Shown here: piece by piece, positions 39,844 to 49,795 of the stretch
How the letters are laid out: each line of letters starts with the position of its first letter
How positions within the stretch are numbered: the first letter of the stretch is position 1
Assembly (NCBI GenBank): GCA_913046215.1
Contig: CAJWRJ010000005.1
Coordinates: forward strand, 1-60,393
DNA length: 60,393 bases
Direction: 5' to 3'
DNA from: an uncultured Legionellales bacterium
GTDB lineage: Bacteria; Pseudomonadota; Gammaproteobacteria; Eutrophobiales; Eutrophobiaceae
Translations under genes and position numbers: made by a program
Notes under the pieces: model-generated
Seen by the model: the letters and a program-made list of their open reading frames with translations, nothing else
The model's database searches: none
What the model was told of the DNA's origin: nothing

Positions 39844-41154
39844 ATGTTAAAAGATAGTGTTAATTTTCGTGTTCATCCATCTCCTTCAATATCAGGGAAA
39901 GCAGTAATTCCTGGCGATAAATCAATATCACATCGAGCTATAATTTTGTCAGCTATCGCAGATGGCAATTCAAAAATTAATAATTTTTTACAAGGCGATG
40001 ACACATTAGCAACAATTGATGTATTTAAAAAAATGGGAGTTGATATTAAAAATAATGAAAATTTTATTAAAGTCAAAGGAGTTGGACTTCATGGATTATA
40101 TGCCGATGATCCAATATTTGATTTTGGTAATTCTGGCACATCTGTCAGATTACTTGCTGGCTTACTGTCTGCTCAGGATTTTGATTCTCACTTAATCGGT
40201 GACGAATCTTTGATGAAGAGGCCAATGCTTCGAGTGATAAAGCCATTACAGGAAATGAATGCAAAAATTACTTGTACAAATTCAGGAACGTTACCAATTA
40301 ATATTATAGGTAATCAAAAAATAAAAAGTATTAAATATAAATTACCAATTGCTAGTGCTCAATTAAAATCATGTTTATTGTTAGCCGGACTCTATGCAAA
40401 TGGTACGACTGAAATTTATGAAAAAATAGAAACTCGTGATCATACAGAACGAATGCTGACAAATTTTTTACATCCTGTTATAAAAAAAGATAATCAAATT
40501 TATATTAAACAAGCAAACAGACTTATTGGTTGTGAGATTGATGTTCCAGGGGACTTTTCTTCTGCTGCTTATTTTATTGTAGGTGCAGTTATAACTCCAA
40601 ACTCAAATATTATTTTAGAAAATATTGGAGTGAATCCCACACGTAGCGCAATGTTAAAAATTCTAAAATTAATGGGTGCCAATATAGAAATAAAAGATGA
40701 AAGATTGATTTCTGGTGAACCGGTTGCCACAATTTATGCTAAAACTAGTAAATTAGTAGGTATTGATATACCTGAAGATTTAGTTCCTGCAGCGATAGAT
40801 GAATTTCCAATAATTTTGATTGCTGCAGCCTGTGCAAAAGGAAAAACAAAATTATCAGGTGCATTTGAATTACGCATAAAAGAAAGCGATCGAATACAAT
40901 CTATGGCAGATGGTTTTTCTGGTTTAGGAATCAAAACAGAATTATTAGACGATGGCATGATAGTTGAAGGTGGGCAGTTTAGTGGGGGGATAGTCGATAG
41001 TAGTAATGATCACCGCATTGCGATGGCTTTTTCCATAGCTGGTATTGTTGCTAGAGAACCAATAATTATTAATAATTGCAAGAATGTTTCAACATCGTTT
41101 CCTAGTTTTGTTATGACCGCAAAACAAGTAGGTATCAATATAGATTATGTCTGA
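39844..41154 (+). CDS. aroA: 3-phosphoshikimate 1-carboxyvinyltransferase (EPSP synthase)
   Basis: Penultimate common step of the shikimate pathway, joining PEP to shikimate 3-phosphate. The 436 residues show the PGDKSISHRA opening motif at about 22, GNSGTSVRLL near 97 and the KESDRI motif near 345, all from the two-domain inside-out barrel fold. It ends inside cmk with an 8-base overlap, so translation is probably coupled. Confidence 0.96.
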   Translation: MLKDSVNFRVHPSPSISGKAVIPGDKSISHRAIILSAIADGNSKINNFLQGDDTLATIDVFKKMGVDIKNNENFIKVKGVGLHGLYADDPIFDFGNSGTSVRLLAGLLSAQDFDSHLIGDESLMKRPMLRVIKPLQEMNAKITCTNSGTLPINIIGNQKIKSIKYKLPIASAQLKSCLLLAGLYANGTTEIYEKIETRDHTERMLTNFLHPVIKKDNQIYIKQANRLIGCEIDVPGDFSSAAYFIVGAVITPNSNIILENIGVNPTRSAMLKILKLMGANIEIKDERLISGEPVATIYAKTSKLVGIDIPEDLVPAAIDEFPIILIAAACAKGKTKLSGAFELRIKESDRIQSMADGFSGLGIKTELLDDGMIVEGGQFSGGIVDSSNDHRIAMAFSIAGIVAREPIIINNCKNVSTSFPSFVMTAKQVGINIDYV

Positions 41155-41848
41155 TGTTAATATCATAACTATAGATGGACCAAGTGGAACTGGAAAAGGA
41201 ACGGTATGTGGTTATTTAACTAAATTACTAAATTGGCATTTTCTTGATAGCGGTGCTCTTTATCGTGTTTTGGCTTATGCTGCAGAAACTCTTGGTGTAA
41301 ATTATGAAAATGAGGTTGAATTAGTAAAATTAGTCAAGAGATTGAATATAGAATTTAAATTATTAAATCCAGAGAGCGTGGTCGATGTATTTCTCGATGG
41401 GAAAAATGTTACAAACAAAATTCGCACAGAGACTTGTGGAAAAGCAGCGTCGCTTATAGCTCCTAAAGCATCTATACGCAAAGCTTTGCTCGTTTTACAA
41501 AGAGGATTTCTAAAAAAGCCAGGTTTGATTGCTGATGGTCGAGATATGGGTACTGTTGTATTTCCAGGCGCACAACTAAAGATATACTTAACTGCGAGTA
41601 TTGAAGTTAGGGCCAAAAGACGGTTCAAACAGTTGAAGGATGCAGGTTTTAGTGTTAATCTCCGCCGCCTTCACGCAGAAATTGCTGAGAGGGATGAGAG
41701 AGACAGCACAAGAAATATTTCACCTCTAAAGCCAGCAAAAGATGCATTTATTATTGATACTAGTTTGTTAGATATTAAAGCTGTTGAAGAGGAGATTAAG
41801 AAATTAGTTTTTAGTAGGTTTACTAATTTACAAAATAAAGGTGGTTGA
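41147..41848 (+). CDS. cmk: Cytidylate kinase
   Basis: Phosphorylates CMP and dCMP. The 233-residue P-loop kinase has GPSGTGKGT at 10-18, the LDSGALYR substrate motif near 31 and DGRDMGTVVFP near 130. It is followed by rpsA after an 84-base leader, the order found throughout gammaproteobacteria. Its stop codon forms the foot of an inverted repeat described separately. Confidence 0.96.
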   Translation: MSDVNIITIDGPSGTGKGTVCGYLTKLLNWHFLDSGALYRVLAYAAETLGVNYENEVELVKLVKRLNIEFKLLNPESVVDVFLDGKNVTNKIRTETCGKAASLIAPKASIRKALLVLQRGFLKKPGLIADGRDMGTVVFPGAQLKIYLTASIEVRAKRRFKQLKDAGFSVNLRRLHAEIAERDERDSTRNISPLKPAKDAFIIDTSLLDIKAVEEEIKKLVFSRFTNLQNKGG

Positions 41849-41895
41849 CTATGCAGTTAAATAGTCAGCTTAAGATTAACTAAAATAAATAGTCA
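41846..41895 (+). promoter_or_regulatory. rpsA leader inverted repeat with competing arm
   Basis: TGACTAT (41846-41852) and ATAGTCA (41861-41867) form a perfect 7-bp inverted repeat with an 8-base loop, starting on the cmk stop codon. A second ATAGTCA lies at 41889-41895, inside a 10-base direct repeat TAAATAGTCA (41858-41867 and 41886-41895). The left arm could pair with either copy. Ribosomal protein S1 is known to repress its own synthesis through its leader in Escherichia coli, so a structural role is plausible but unproven. Confidence 0.4.
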
Positions 41896-41932
41896 TGCTG
41901 ATAAATCAAGCAGACTTCAGGATTATCCATTC

Positions 41933-43600
41933 ATGAGTGAAAGTTTCGCCGAACTATTTGAACAAAGTCAGATTGAAAATAAAATGCGTCCCGGAAGTAT
42001 TATTAGCGCAAAAGTATTAGATATAAAATCAGATACAGTAATTGTTAATGCTGGTCTCAAATCCGAAGGAATAATTCCAATCGATCAATTTTATGATGAG
42101 AGTGGTGAGCTTGAAATTACTATTGGAGATGATATCGATGTTTCACTCGATTCTATTGAGGATGGTTACGGAGTAACCCGTTTATCACGCGAAAAAGCAA
42201 AAAGAAAAATAGCATGGGAAGAATTAGAAAAAGCGCACGAAGAAAATAAAACAGTCACTGGAATTATAACTGACAGAGTAAAAGGTGGCTTTACTGTAGA
42301 AGTAGGAAAAGTACGTGCATTTTTACCAGGATCTTTAGTTGATGTTAGGCCCGTGCGCGACACAACATTTTTAGAGGGTAAGCCAATTGATTTTAAAGTT
42401 ATAAAAGTTGATCAACGCAGAAATAATATTGTTGTGTCAAGACGTGCTGTCGTCGAAACAGAGACAAACATCGATATAGATGAAGTTATTGAAACTTTAA
42501 AAGAAGGTGCATTAGTAAAAGGTATAGTTAAGAATTTAACTGATTATGGTGCATTTATTGATCTCGGAGGAATAGATGGTCTTCTTCATATCACAGATAT
42601 GGCATGGAAGCGTGTTAAGAATCCAAGCGAAATAGTCGGTATTGGGGATGAAATTGAAGTTAAAGTTCTCAAGTTTGATTCAGAAAAGAAAAGAGTTTCA
42701 CTCGGGTTAAAACAAATGGGCGATGACCCATGGTTGAATTTGACAAAACGTTATCCAGAGGGTGAAAATTTAAGTGGTAAAGTAACAAGTCTTGCTGACT
42801 ATGGGTGTTTTGTTGAACTTGAGGAAGGTGTCGAAGGATTAGTTCATGTATCAGAGATGGATTGGACTAATAAAAATGTTCACCCATCAAAACTTGTACA
42901 TATAGGACAAGAAGTTAATGTAAAAATATTAGATATAGATCAAGAACGACGTCGTATCTCTTTGGGTATAAAACAATGCGAGGAAAATCCGTGGGAGAAA
43001 TTCGCATCTAATCACAATAAAGGGGATCATGTTACAGGAACGATTAAGTCTATAACTGATTTCGGTATTTTTATTGGTCTTGATGGTGGAATAGATGGGT
43101 TAGTTCATATGTCAGATGTCTCATGGAATGATGATATGGAAGCTTCAGCACGTAATTTCAGTAAGGGAGATGAAATTAAAACGGTAGTTTTAGGCGTTGA
43201 TTCAGATAGAGAGAGAATCTCGCTCGGTATTAAACAATTAGAGGATGACCCGTTTTCAAGTTTTGTGACTGCTAATCAAAAGGGATCACTCGTAAATGGC
43301 ATAGTAAAAAAAGTTGATCAGGAATTAGTAGTTATTAGTTTAACAGATGAAGTTGAAGGCACTTTAAAAGCGAGTGAAATTTCAATAGAAAATGAAGTAT
43401 CGGATGCAAGAACTGTTCTCAAGGATGGAGATGAAATCGCAGTGAAGATCATTCATATCGATCGCAGAAAACGCTTGATTAATTTGTCAATTAAGGAAAA
43501 AGAGTCGGATGATGAGCAATCAACGGTAGATGAATATGCACCAAAAACGAAGGAAAGCTCCAAGCTAGGCGATATTTTAAAGGAACAGTTAGAAAAATAG
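41933..43600 (+). CDS. rpsA: 30S ribosomal protein S1
   Basis: The RNA-binding ribosomal protein that recruits mRNA to the 30S subunit. The 555-residue chain contains six S1 (OB-fold) repeats in order, the third to fifth marked by [33 protein letters not shown] and [17 protein letters not shown]. The acidic, lysine-rich C-terminal tail is usual. The ATG has no strong Shine-Dalgarno site, as is common for rpsA. Confidence 0.98.
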   Translation: MSESFAELFEQSQIENKMRPGSIISAKVLDIKSDTVIVNAGLKSEGIIPIDQFYDESGELEITIGDDIDVSLDSIEDGYGVTRLSREKAKRKIAWEELEKAHEENKTVTGIITDRVKGGFTVEVGKVRAFLPGSLVDVRPVRDTTFLEGKPIDFKVIKVDQRRNNIVVSRRAVVETETNIDIDEVIETLKEGALVKGIVKNLTDYGAFIDLGGIDGLLHITDMAWKRVKNPSEIVGIGDEIEVKVLKFDSEKKRVSLGLKQMGDDPWLNLTKRYPEGENLSGKVTSLADYGCFVELEEGVEGLVHVSEMDWTNKNVHPSKLVHIGQEVNVKILDIDQERRRISLGIKQCEENPWEKFASNHNKGDHVTGTIKSITDFGIFIGLDGGIDGLVHMSDVSWNDDMEASARNFSKGDEIKTVVLGVDSDRERISLGIKQLEDDPFSSFVTANQKGSLVNGIVKKVDQELVVISLTDEVEGTLKASEISIENEVSDARTVLKDGDEIAVKIIHIDRRKRLINLSIKEKESDDEQSTVDEYAPKTKESSKLGDILKEQLEK

Positions 43601-43638
43601 AAAAAATATAAAATAACGGATTGCCTATCATTTTTTGA

Positions 43639-43676
43639 ATTGTTATCATCAGTCGGTAAATAGCTGTAATAACAAT
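43639..43676 (+). repeat. Inverted repeat in the ihfB leader
   Basis: ATTGTTAT (43639-43646) and ATAACAAT (43669-43676) are exact inverted copies 22 bases apart, between rpsA and ihfB. It could be an operator or an RNA stem. No T tract follows directly, so a terminator is unlikely. Confidence 0.4.
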
Positions 43677-43717
43677 AGTTTGCAGACGAAATAAAAATAT
43701 TAAAACGGGATTAAGAT

Positions 43718-44017
43718 ATGACAAAGTCGGAACTAATTGAGGTCCTGTCGCGAAAGCAATCGCAATTAGCATATAAGGACATTGAATTAGCAGTCAAAAC
43801 GATACTTGAGTATATGTCATCCTCACTTTCGAATGGTGAGCGTATTGAGATTCGAGGATTTGGTAGCTTCTCTCTTCATTATCGTCCAGCTAGATCGGGT
43901 CGAAATCCAAAATCAGGTGAACCAGTCTCACTCCCAGCCAAATATGTGCCGCATTTCAAGCCAGGAAAAGAACTACGCGAAAGAGTAAATAATAGGTTTA
44001 ATCCAATTACAAATTAA
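43718..44017 (+). CDS. ihfB: Integration host factor, beta subunit
   Basis: A 99-residue DNA-bending protein forming a dimer with IhfA. It starts [14 protein letters not shown], has the [16 protein letters not shown] core at about 44-59, and the beta-arm sequence [30 protein letters not shown] with the DNA-intercalating proline region. The location after rpsA is standard. Confidence 0.95.
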   Translation: MTKSELIEVLSRKQSQLAYKDIELAVKTILEYMSSSLSNGERIEIRGFGSFSLHYRPARSGRNPKSGEPVSLPAKYVPHFKPGKELRERVNNRFNPITN

Positions 44018-44044
44018 CAGGTATTCTAGATTTACTGTTTTTTT
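44017..44044 (+). terminator. Weak terminator candidate after ihfB
   Basis: ACAG at 44017-44020 can pair with CTGT at 44035-44038, followed by an uninterrupted T run to 44044. The stem is only four to five pairs, so termination would be partial at best. Confidence 0.25.
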
Positions 44045-44151
44045 ATAGAAGATCTAACCAAATATTAGTACTTGTTACTTGCCAATATACTGTCTATCTT
44101 AGTCAATAAAATTCTCTTATTTATATTATATAAATCCAGGGAGAAATAATT

Positions 44152-44433
44152 ATGACTTTTATACTCAAATTATTATTTTTCAGCATAGTTTTTATATTTG
44201 GTCTAGCTTTTCACCTAAAAAATCATCAATTGGTTCTATTGAATTATTATATAAGTGAAATTCAATTACCCTTATCTTTATTGGTTGTAATTTCCTTATG
44301 CATTGGTATTGCTCTTTGTATTTTAGTGACTTTTCCTATAATTATTAGACTAAAGAAAAATAATAACAAACTTATTAAAAAGTTTGAGAGACATGAAAAA
44401 TTATTGAATGGTTCAGATGAATTAAAAATATAA
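44152..44433 (+). CDS. lapA: Lipopolysaccharide assembly protein A
   Basis: A 93-residue inner-membrane protein with two hydrophobic segments (about 3-20 and 40-66) and a basic cytoplasmic tail, matching the LapA/YciS (DUF1049) pattern. It acts with LapB in controlling the level of the lipid A enzyme LpxC. AGGGAG lies nine bases upstream of the ATG. It is followed ten bases later by lapB. Confidence 0.85.
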   Translation: MTFILKLLFFSIVFIFGLAFHLKNHQLVLLNYYISEIQLPLSLLVVISLCIGIALCILVTFPIIIRLKKNNNKLIKKFERHEKLLNGSDELKI

Positions 44434-44443
44434 GATTAAAAAA

Positions 44444-45613
44444 ATGCAAGACGAATTAATGTTTCTTTGGTTGCTACTTCCTGTTGCATTTCTAATTGGA
44501 TGGTATATTGGAAATAGCTCTAAAATAAAAAGTAAGGTATCTAAAAATATCTCTCTTGAGTATTTTAAGGGGCTTAATTTTGTTCTAAATGAACAGCCAG
44601 ATAAAGCGATTGAAGTATTCATAAAAATGGTTGAAGTTGATAATGATACTGTCGACACACATTTGGCTTTAGGTAATTTATTTCGGCGACGTGGAGAGGT
44701 TGATAGGGCAATACGAATTCATCAAAATTTAATTGCTAGAACTACACTAAGTGAAACCGAAAGAGCTCATGCCTTACTTGAGTTAGGAATGGATTATATG
44801 CGCTCTGGTTTATTAGATAGAGCGGAAAAACTATTTTTAGAGTTATTAGATATTGGTTTTTATCTGAAGGAAGCTCATTTTAATTTACTAGAAATATATC
44901 AACAAGAAAAGGATTGGGAAAATGCAATCGTAATTGCTAAAAAATATGAGACTATTTCTAAGGTAAGTTTAAGCTCGACAATTGCCCAATTTTTCTGCGA
45001 ACTCGCTGACGATGAGTTGAGAAAGGGGCAAGTAAAAAAAGCGAAAGAAAAAATTCAAAATGCAATAGATTCAAACTCAAAATGTGCTAGAGCTAGTATA
45101 TTGCAGGCTAAAATATATCAACTTTCAGGTGAAACAAAACTTGCAATCAAATGCTATAAAAGACTTGAATCACAAGACAGTGACTACATAACAGAGATCA
45201 TTTCTCCGTTGTTTGATTGTTACATGATTCTTGGAGATATCAATTCATTTATTGATTATTTGAAGAAGCTATCTAATTCTCATAAAAATACAAATATAAT
45301 AATAGCTCTTGCTGAGCTTATTGCCGAGTATAAGGGAGAAGATATAGCCGCTAATTTCATTTTCGAAAAACTAGAAAATAAGCCATCAGTGCTAGGTATT
45401 GATAAGTTAATTGAATATGTATTAAATAAATCGGAGGGCTCAACACATGATTATCTAAAGATAATCAAGAAACTAATGAGTAAATTAATTGAGAAAAAAC
45501 CAACTTATAAATGTAATAATTGTGGTTTTGATGCGAAAATATTGCATTGGCAGTGTCCTGGGTGTAAGCATTGGGAATCAATTAGACCTATTTTTGGAGT
45601 GATTAGTGAATAA
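44444..45613 (+). CDS. lapB: Lipopolysaccharide assembly protein B
   Basis: A 389-residue inner-membrane-tethered adaptor that targets LpxC to the FtsH protease in Escherichia coli. The N-terminal anchor is residues about 6-22. Tandem TPR-like helices fill about 35-330. The C-terminal rubredoxin-like metal site is intact: CNNCGF near 355 and CPGCKHW near 370. It overlaps pyrF by eight bases. Confidence 0.92.
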   Translation: MQDELMFLWLLLPVAFLIGWYIGNSSKIKSKVSKNISLEYFKGLNFVLNEQPDKAIEVFIKMVEVDNDTVDTHLALGNLFRRRGEVDRAIRIHQNLIARTTLSETERAHALLELGMDYMRSGLLDRAEKLFLELLDIGFYLKEAHFNLLEIYQQEKDWENAIVIAKKYETISKVSLSSTIAQFFCELADDELRKGQVKKAKEKIQNAIDSNSKCARASILQAKIYQLSGETKLAIKCYKRLESQDSDYITEIISPLFDCYMILGDINSFIDYLKKLSNSHKNTNIIIALAELIAEYKGEDIAANFIFEKLENKPSVLGIDKLIEYVLNKSEGSTHDYLKIIKKLMSKLIEKKPTYKCNNCGFDAKILHWQCPGCKHWESIRPIFGVISE

Positions 45614-46313
45614 AAGTAAAGTAATTGTTTCGCTTGATTATTCTAATGCAAAGCAGGCATTAGACTTTTGTCAAAAAGTAAATCCAATGGATTGTAGAAT
45701 CAAAGTTGGTAAGGAACTTTTTACAGCTGAAGGTCCAAAATTAATTGAAAAGTTAAGAAAGTTAGATTATGAGATATTTCTAGATCTTAAATATCATGAT
45801 ATTCCAAACACAGTAGCAAAGGCATGTCGAGTAGCTCTCGATTTAGATATTTGGATGCTAAACATTCATGCTTCTGGCGGAAGAAAAATGATGGAAGCGG
45901 CCCATCAAACAATTGAGAAATATGGATCTGAAAACAAACCGCTACTCATAGCCGTTACAGTCTTGACAAGTATATCTTCAAATGATTTAGCAGAGTTGGG
46001 CATAAATAACTCTGTTAATAAGCAAGTGGTTTCTCTAGCAACAATGGCAAAGGATATTGGTTTGGATGGCGTTGTTTGCTCTGGCGTTGAAGTCAGAGAA
46101 TTGAGAAAAAAGTTGGGCGATAATTTTTGTTTTGTTACACCAGGTGTAAGATTAGAGGATTCTGTAAATGATGATCAGAAAAGAATTATCACACCTATTG
46201 ATGCAATTCGGGCAGGAAGTGATTACCTTGTTATAGGTAGACCAATAACAGAATCTACAGATCCAATTAATGTCTTGAATTCAATTAATAACAGTATAAA
46301 TGCATTAGATTAA
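45606..46313 (+). CDS. pyrF: Orotidine 5'-phosphate decarboxylase
   Basis: Last step of UMP synthesis. The 235-residue TIM-barrel enzyme opens with VIVSLDYSNAKQAL, carries the catalytic FLDLKYHDIPNTV segment near 57 (Asp-Lys-Asp tetrad region), and ends with the phosphate-binding VIGRPIT near 213. The start is GTG at 45606, overlapping lapB. Confidence 0.95.
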   Translation: MNKSKVIVSLDYSNAKQALDFCQKVNPMDCRIKVGKELFTAEGPKLIEKLRKLDYEIFLDLKYHDIPNTVAKACRVALDLDIWMLNIHASGGRKMMEAAHQTIEKYGSENKPLLIAVTVLTSISSNDLAELGINNSVNKQVVSLATMAKDIGLDGVVCSGVEVRELRKKLGDNFCFVTPGVRLEDSVNDDQKRIITPIDAIRAGSDYLVIGRPITESTDPINVLNSINNSINALD

Positions 46314-46322
46314 ATTTTCATA

Positions 46323-49300
46323 GTGTCTCAATTAATTAGGAATAGTGTTCTAAACCCTAAAGTAGCTATAAGAGAGCAAAAAACATATTGGTCTCGATTA
46401 TATGGCAGTGCAAAGTCACTTGCTGTAATAAAAGTGGCTTGTCAAATAGATTCTCCTGTCGTTTTAATAACCAATAACGTATTAAGTGCGGCTAATTTAG
46501 TCAGTGAACTTGAAAATTTCTCGGAAGACTTGGCCGTGGTACCAATTAAGTATTTACCTGATTGGGAAACATTACCTTATGATATTTTTTCACCATATCA
46601 AGATATTATTTCTGAAAGACTTGAGACCTTACATGAATTAAAAAATTTTTCGAAAGGAATTTTAGTGGTTACTATTTCATCATTGATGCATTATTTACTA
46701 CCCAGAGAACATCTACTATTAAACTCATTTTCCTTGGATTTGGGACAGAAGATTAACTTAGAAGATTTTAAAAAAGATCTATGTCAGCAAGGCTATAATT
46801 TTGTAACGCAAGTTTCAGAGCACGGAGAGGTCTCTATTAAAGGTTCTTTAATAGATATTTATCCAATGGGGAATAGTAAACCCATTAGGATTGATTTGTT
46901 TGATAATGAAATTGATAGTATTCGTTTATTTGATGTTGAATCACAACGTTCATGCGAAACAATTGATTCTTTCAGGGTCTTGCCAGCAAGAGAAATTTCA
47001 TTAACAGATGATAGTATCGCACGTTTTAGGCAAAATTGGAGAGCTCATTTTTCAGGCAACCCTAATCAATCCCCAATTTATCGTGATGTTAGTCAGTCAC
47101 TATCGCCTGGAGGGATAGAATATTATTTACCTTTATTTTATAAGGAAACAAGTACATTATTTGATTACATTAATGATGACTCAGTATTAATTTACGATGA
47201 TGATGTAAATGTATCTGCCGATAAATTTTGGGAAGATGTTATGGCTAGATACCAACATATAAAAGAAGAAGATGAAAGACCTGTATTAGCTCCAGAGAAA
47301 CTTTTTTTAGATTTAGATAGTCTTAAAAAGTTTTCGAATAGATTTAATCAGATAATTATAAGCAACCTTATAGATAAGCCAAAATCAAATGTTATTCAAT
47401 TTAATTCAAATATGCCAACAGGCATGGCAATTGATGGGCGCGCTAAGGATCCATTGAAATTAGTCAATTCCTTTTTGGACGAATTTGAAGGACGTGTTTT
47501 AATCGCAGCAGAGACAAAAGGTAGATTAGAGACAATTTTGGAGTTATTCAAAGGGAAAATTAGTCTATCAAGAATAGATTGTTGGAGTAGTTTTTTAGAA
47601 AGTAAAATTAATTTTGCTATAACTGTTATGCCAATTGAAAATGGCTTAATTATTAATAATCCAAACATTGCCGTTATTACAGAATCACAGTTATTTGGCG
47701 AGCGAGCGATGCAAAGACGTTTGAGAAAACGAAAAAAAGTTGATGCTGATACTGTCATACGCAACTTAACTGAATTAAGAGAAGGTGCACCTGTTGTCCA
47801 TGAGCAACATGGTGTAGGCCGTTATTGTGGGTTAATTACCATTAAAATGGGTGGAATCCTAGGCGAATTTATTCATCTTGAGTATGCTGATAGGGCAAAA
47901 TTATATGTTCCAGTTTCTGCATTAGATCTAATTTCTCGATATACAGGAATAGATCCAGATAATGCGCCTCTTCATAGTTTAGGAAGTGGGCATTGGCAAA
48001 AAGCGAAACGTAGAGCTGTTGAAAAGGCATATGATGTAGCTGCCGAATTACTAGAGCTTCATGCTCGCCGAGCAGCAAAAAAAAGGGAGCCTTATAAGTT
48101 CGATCAAAATGAATATTTCTCTTTTATACAGAATTTTCCCTTTGAAGAAACTCTTGGACAACAAGAAGCAATTACTTCTATGATCGATGATTTAGTTAGC
48201 TCAAACCCAATGGACAGACTTGTATGTGGAGATGCTGGCTTTGGAAAAACAGAAGTCGCTATGAGAGCTGCATTTATAGCTGTCCAGAATGGTAAACAAG
48301 TTGCACTATTAGTACCAACAACACTTTTAGCACAGCAACATTATCAAAACTTTGTTGATCGATTTGCGGATTGGCCGATAAAGATCGAATTACTATCTAG
48401 ATTTAGAAATAAAAAAGATCAGGATGTAGTTTTATCAAATATGAGCAGCGGAATAGTGGATATTGTTATAGGAACTCATAAACTATTACAAGATGATATC
48501 TTTTTTAAAAATCTAGGTTTAATTATTATTGATGAAGAGCATCGTTATGGAGTAAGACAAAAGGAAAAATTCAAATCATTACGTGCAGAAATTGATATTT
48601 TAACATTAACGGCGACACCAATACCAAGAACACTAAACATGGCGTTGTCAGATATACGCGAACTTTCAATAATTTCAACACCCCCATCTAGACGTTTAGC
48701 TGTCAAGACATTCGTATGCCAGCATGATGATTCTTTGATTAAAGAGGCAATAATTCGCGAAATAAAACGTGGTGGACAGATTTTCTATTTACATAATAAT
48801 GTTAAAACAATCAAGGAAACCGTTAGAAGAATGAGTAAGCTTGTGCCTGAGGTACGTGTACAATATGCTCACGGAAAAATGCCCGAGAAGCAGCTCGAAT
48901 CAGTCATGTTGGATTTTTATCATCGGCGTTTTAATTTATTAGTTTGTACAACTATCATTGAAACTGGAATTGATATTCCAACTGCTAATACTATTATAAT
49001 CGATCGAGCAGATAAATTTGGTTTAGCACAACTTTATCAATTAAGAGGACGAGTTGGACGATCTCATCATAGAGCTTATGCATATTTAATAGTGCCAGAA
49101 AAGAAAAATATGACTGCTGATGCAATAAAACGATTGAAGGCAATAGAAGCACTAGAAGAATTAGGAGTTGGGTTCACACTTGCGACCCATGATCTCGAGA
49201 TTAGAGGTGCTGGAGAGATTTTGGGAGAAGGGCAAAGCGGACATATACAAGAGATTGGATTTAGTTTATATATGCAGCTATTGGATAGGGTGATGCGAGC

Positions 49301-49793
49301 TATGAAAGATAATAGGCAATTAGACCTTACTCAAGCTTTTAACAGTAGTGTAGAAATTGATTTACACATTCCAGCATTAATTCCAGAGTCTTTTTTACCA
49401 GATGTTCATATGCGATTAATTTTATATAAGCGAATTGCGAATGCTAAACATATTCCTGAACTAGTTGATTTGAAGGAAGAAATTATCGATCGTTTTGGCA
49501 TGCTACCTGAATCTGTAATTAATTTATTTGATATTGCTAAATTGAAACAAAAGGCATCTAATCTTGGTATTAGAAAGATTGATTTAGGTGAAAATGGAGG
49601 ACGCATTTGTTTCAAAGAAAACTCAAATGTTGATTCGAAGCGTATTATAGAATTAATAAAATCAAGTCCAGAAAATTATAAATTTGAAGGGAATGATAAG
49701 CTAAAGATTAATAAAATTTTTTCAGATAAGCTTTCAAAAATAAATTTTTTAGAGCAATTTTTTAATGAAATTATTCTAAGTGATGCAGCATAA
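46323..49793 (+). CDS. mfd: Transcription-repair coupling factor
   Basis: A DNA translocase that removes stalled RNA polymerase and recruits UvrA. The 1156 residues cover the UvrB-like N-terminal region (DWETLPYDIFSPYQ near 75), an RNA-polymerase-interacting CarD-like segment (HEQHGVGRYCGL near 494), and a RecG-like motor with GDAGFGKTEVAM Walker A near 640, DEEHRYGVRQ Walker B near 738 and the QLRGRVGRS motif near 906. A TRCF C-terminal domain ends the protein. The start is GTG at 46323, ten bases after pyrF. Confidence 0.97.
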   Translation: MSQLIRNSVLNPKVAIREQKTYWSRLYGSAKSLAVIKVACQIDSPVVLITNNVLSAANLVSELENFSEDLAVVPIKYLPDWETLPYDIFSPYQDIISERLETLHELKNFSKGILVVTISSLMHYLLPREHLLLNSFSLDLGQKINLEDFKKDLCQQGYNFVTQVSEHGEVSIKGSLIDIYPMGNSKPIRIDLFDNEIDSIRLFDVESQRSCETIDSFRVLPAREISLTDDSIARFRQNWRAHFSGNPNQSPIYRDVSQSLSPGGIEYYLPLFYKETSTLFDYINDDSVLIYDDDVNVSADKFWEDVMARYQHIKEEDERPVLAPEKLFLDLDSLKKFSNRFNQIIISNLIDKPKSNVIQFNSNMPTGMAIDGRAKDPLKLVNSFLDEFEGRVLIAAETKGRLETILELFKGKISLSRIDCWSSFLESKINFAITVMPIENGLIINNPNIAVITESQLFGERAMQRRLRKRKKVDADTVIRNLTELREGAPVVHEQHGVGRYCGLITIKMGGILGEFIHLEYADRAKLYVPVSALDLISRYTGIDPDNAPLHSLGSGHWQKAKRRAVEKAYDVAAELLELHARRAAKKREPYKFDQNEYFSFIQNFPFEETLGQQEAITSMIDDLVSSNPMDRLVCGDAGFGKTEVAMRAAFIAVQNGKQVALLVPTTLLAQQHYQNFVDRFADWPIKIELLSRFRNKKDQDVVLSNMSSGIVDIVIGTHKLLQDDIFFKNLGLIIIDEEHRYGVRQKEKFKSLRAEIDILTLTATPIPRTLNMALSDIRELSIISTPPSRRLAVKTFVCQHDDSLIKEAIIREIKRGGQIFYLHNNVKTIKETVRRMSKLVPEVRVQYAHGKMPEKQLESVMLDFYHRRFNLLVCTTIIETGIDIPTANTIIIDRADKFGLAQLYQLRGRVGRSHHRAYAYLIVPEKKNMTADAIKRLKAIEALEELGVGFTLATHDLEIRGAGEILGEGQSGHIQEIGFSLYMQLLDRVMRAMKDNRQLDLTQAFNSSVEIDLHIPALIPESFLPDVHMRLILYKRIANAKHIPELVDLKEEIIDRFGMLPESVINLFDIAKLKQKASNLGIRKIDLGENGGRICFKENSNVDSKRIIELIKSSPENYKFEGNDKLKINKIFSDKLSKINFLEQFFNEIILSDAA

Positions 49794-49795
49794 TT

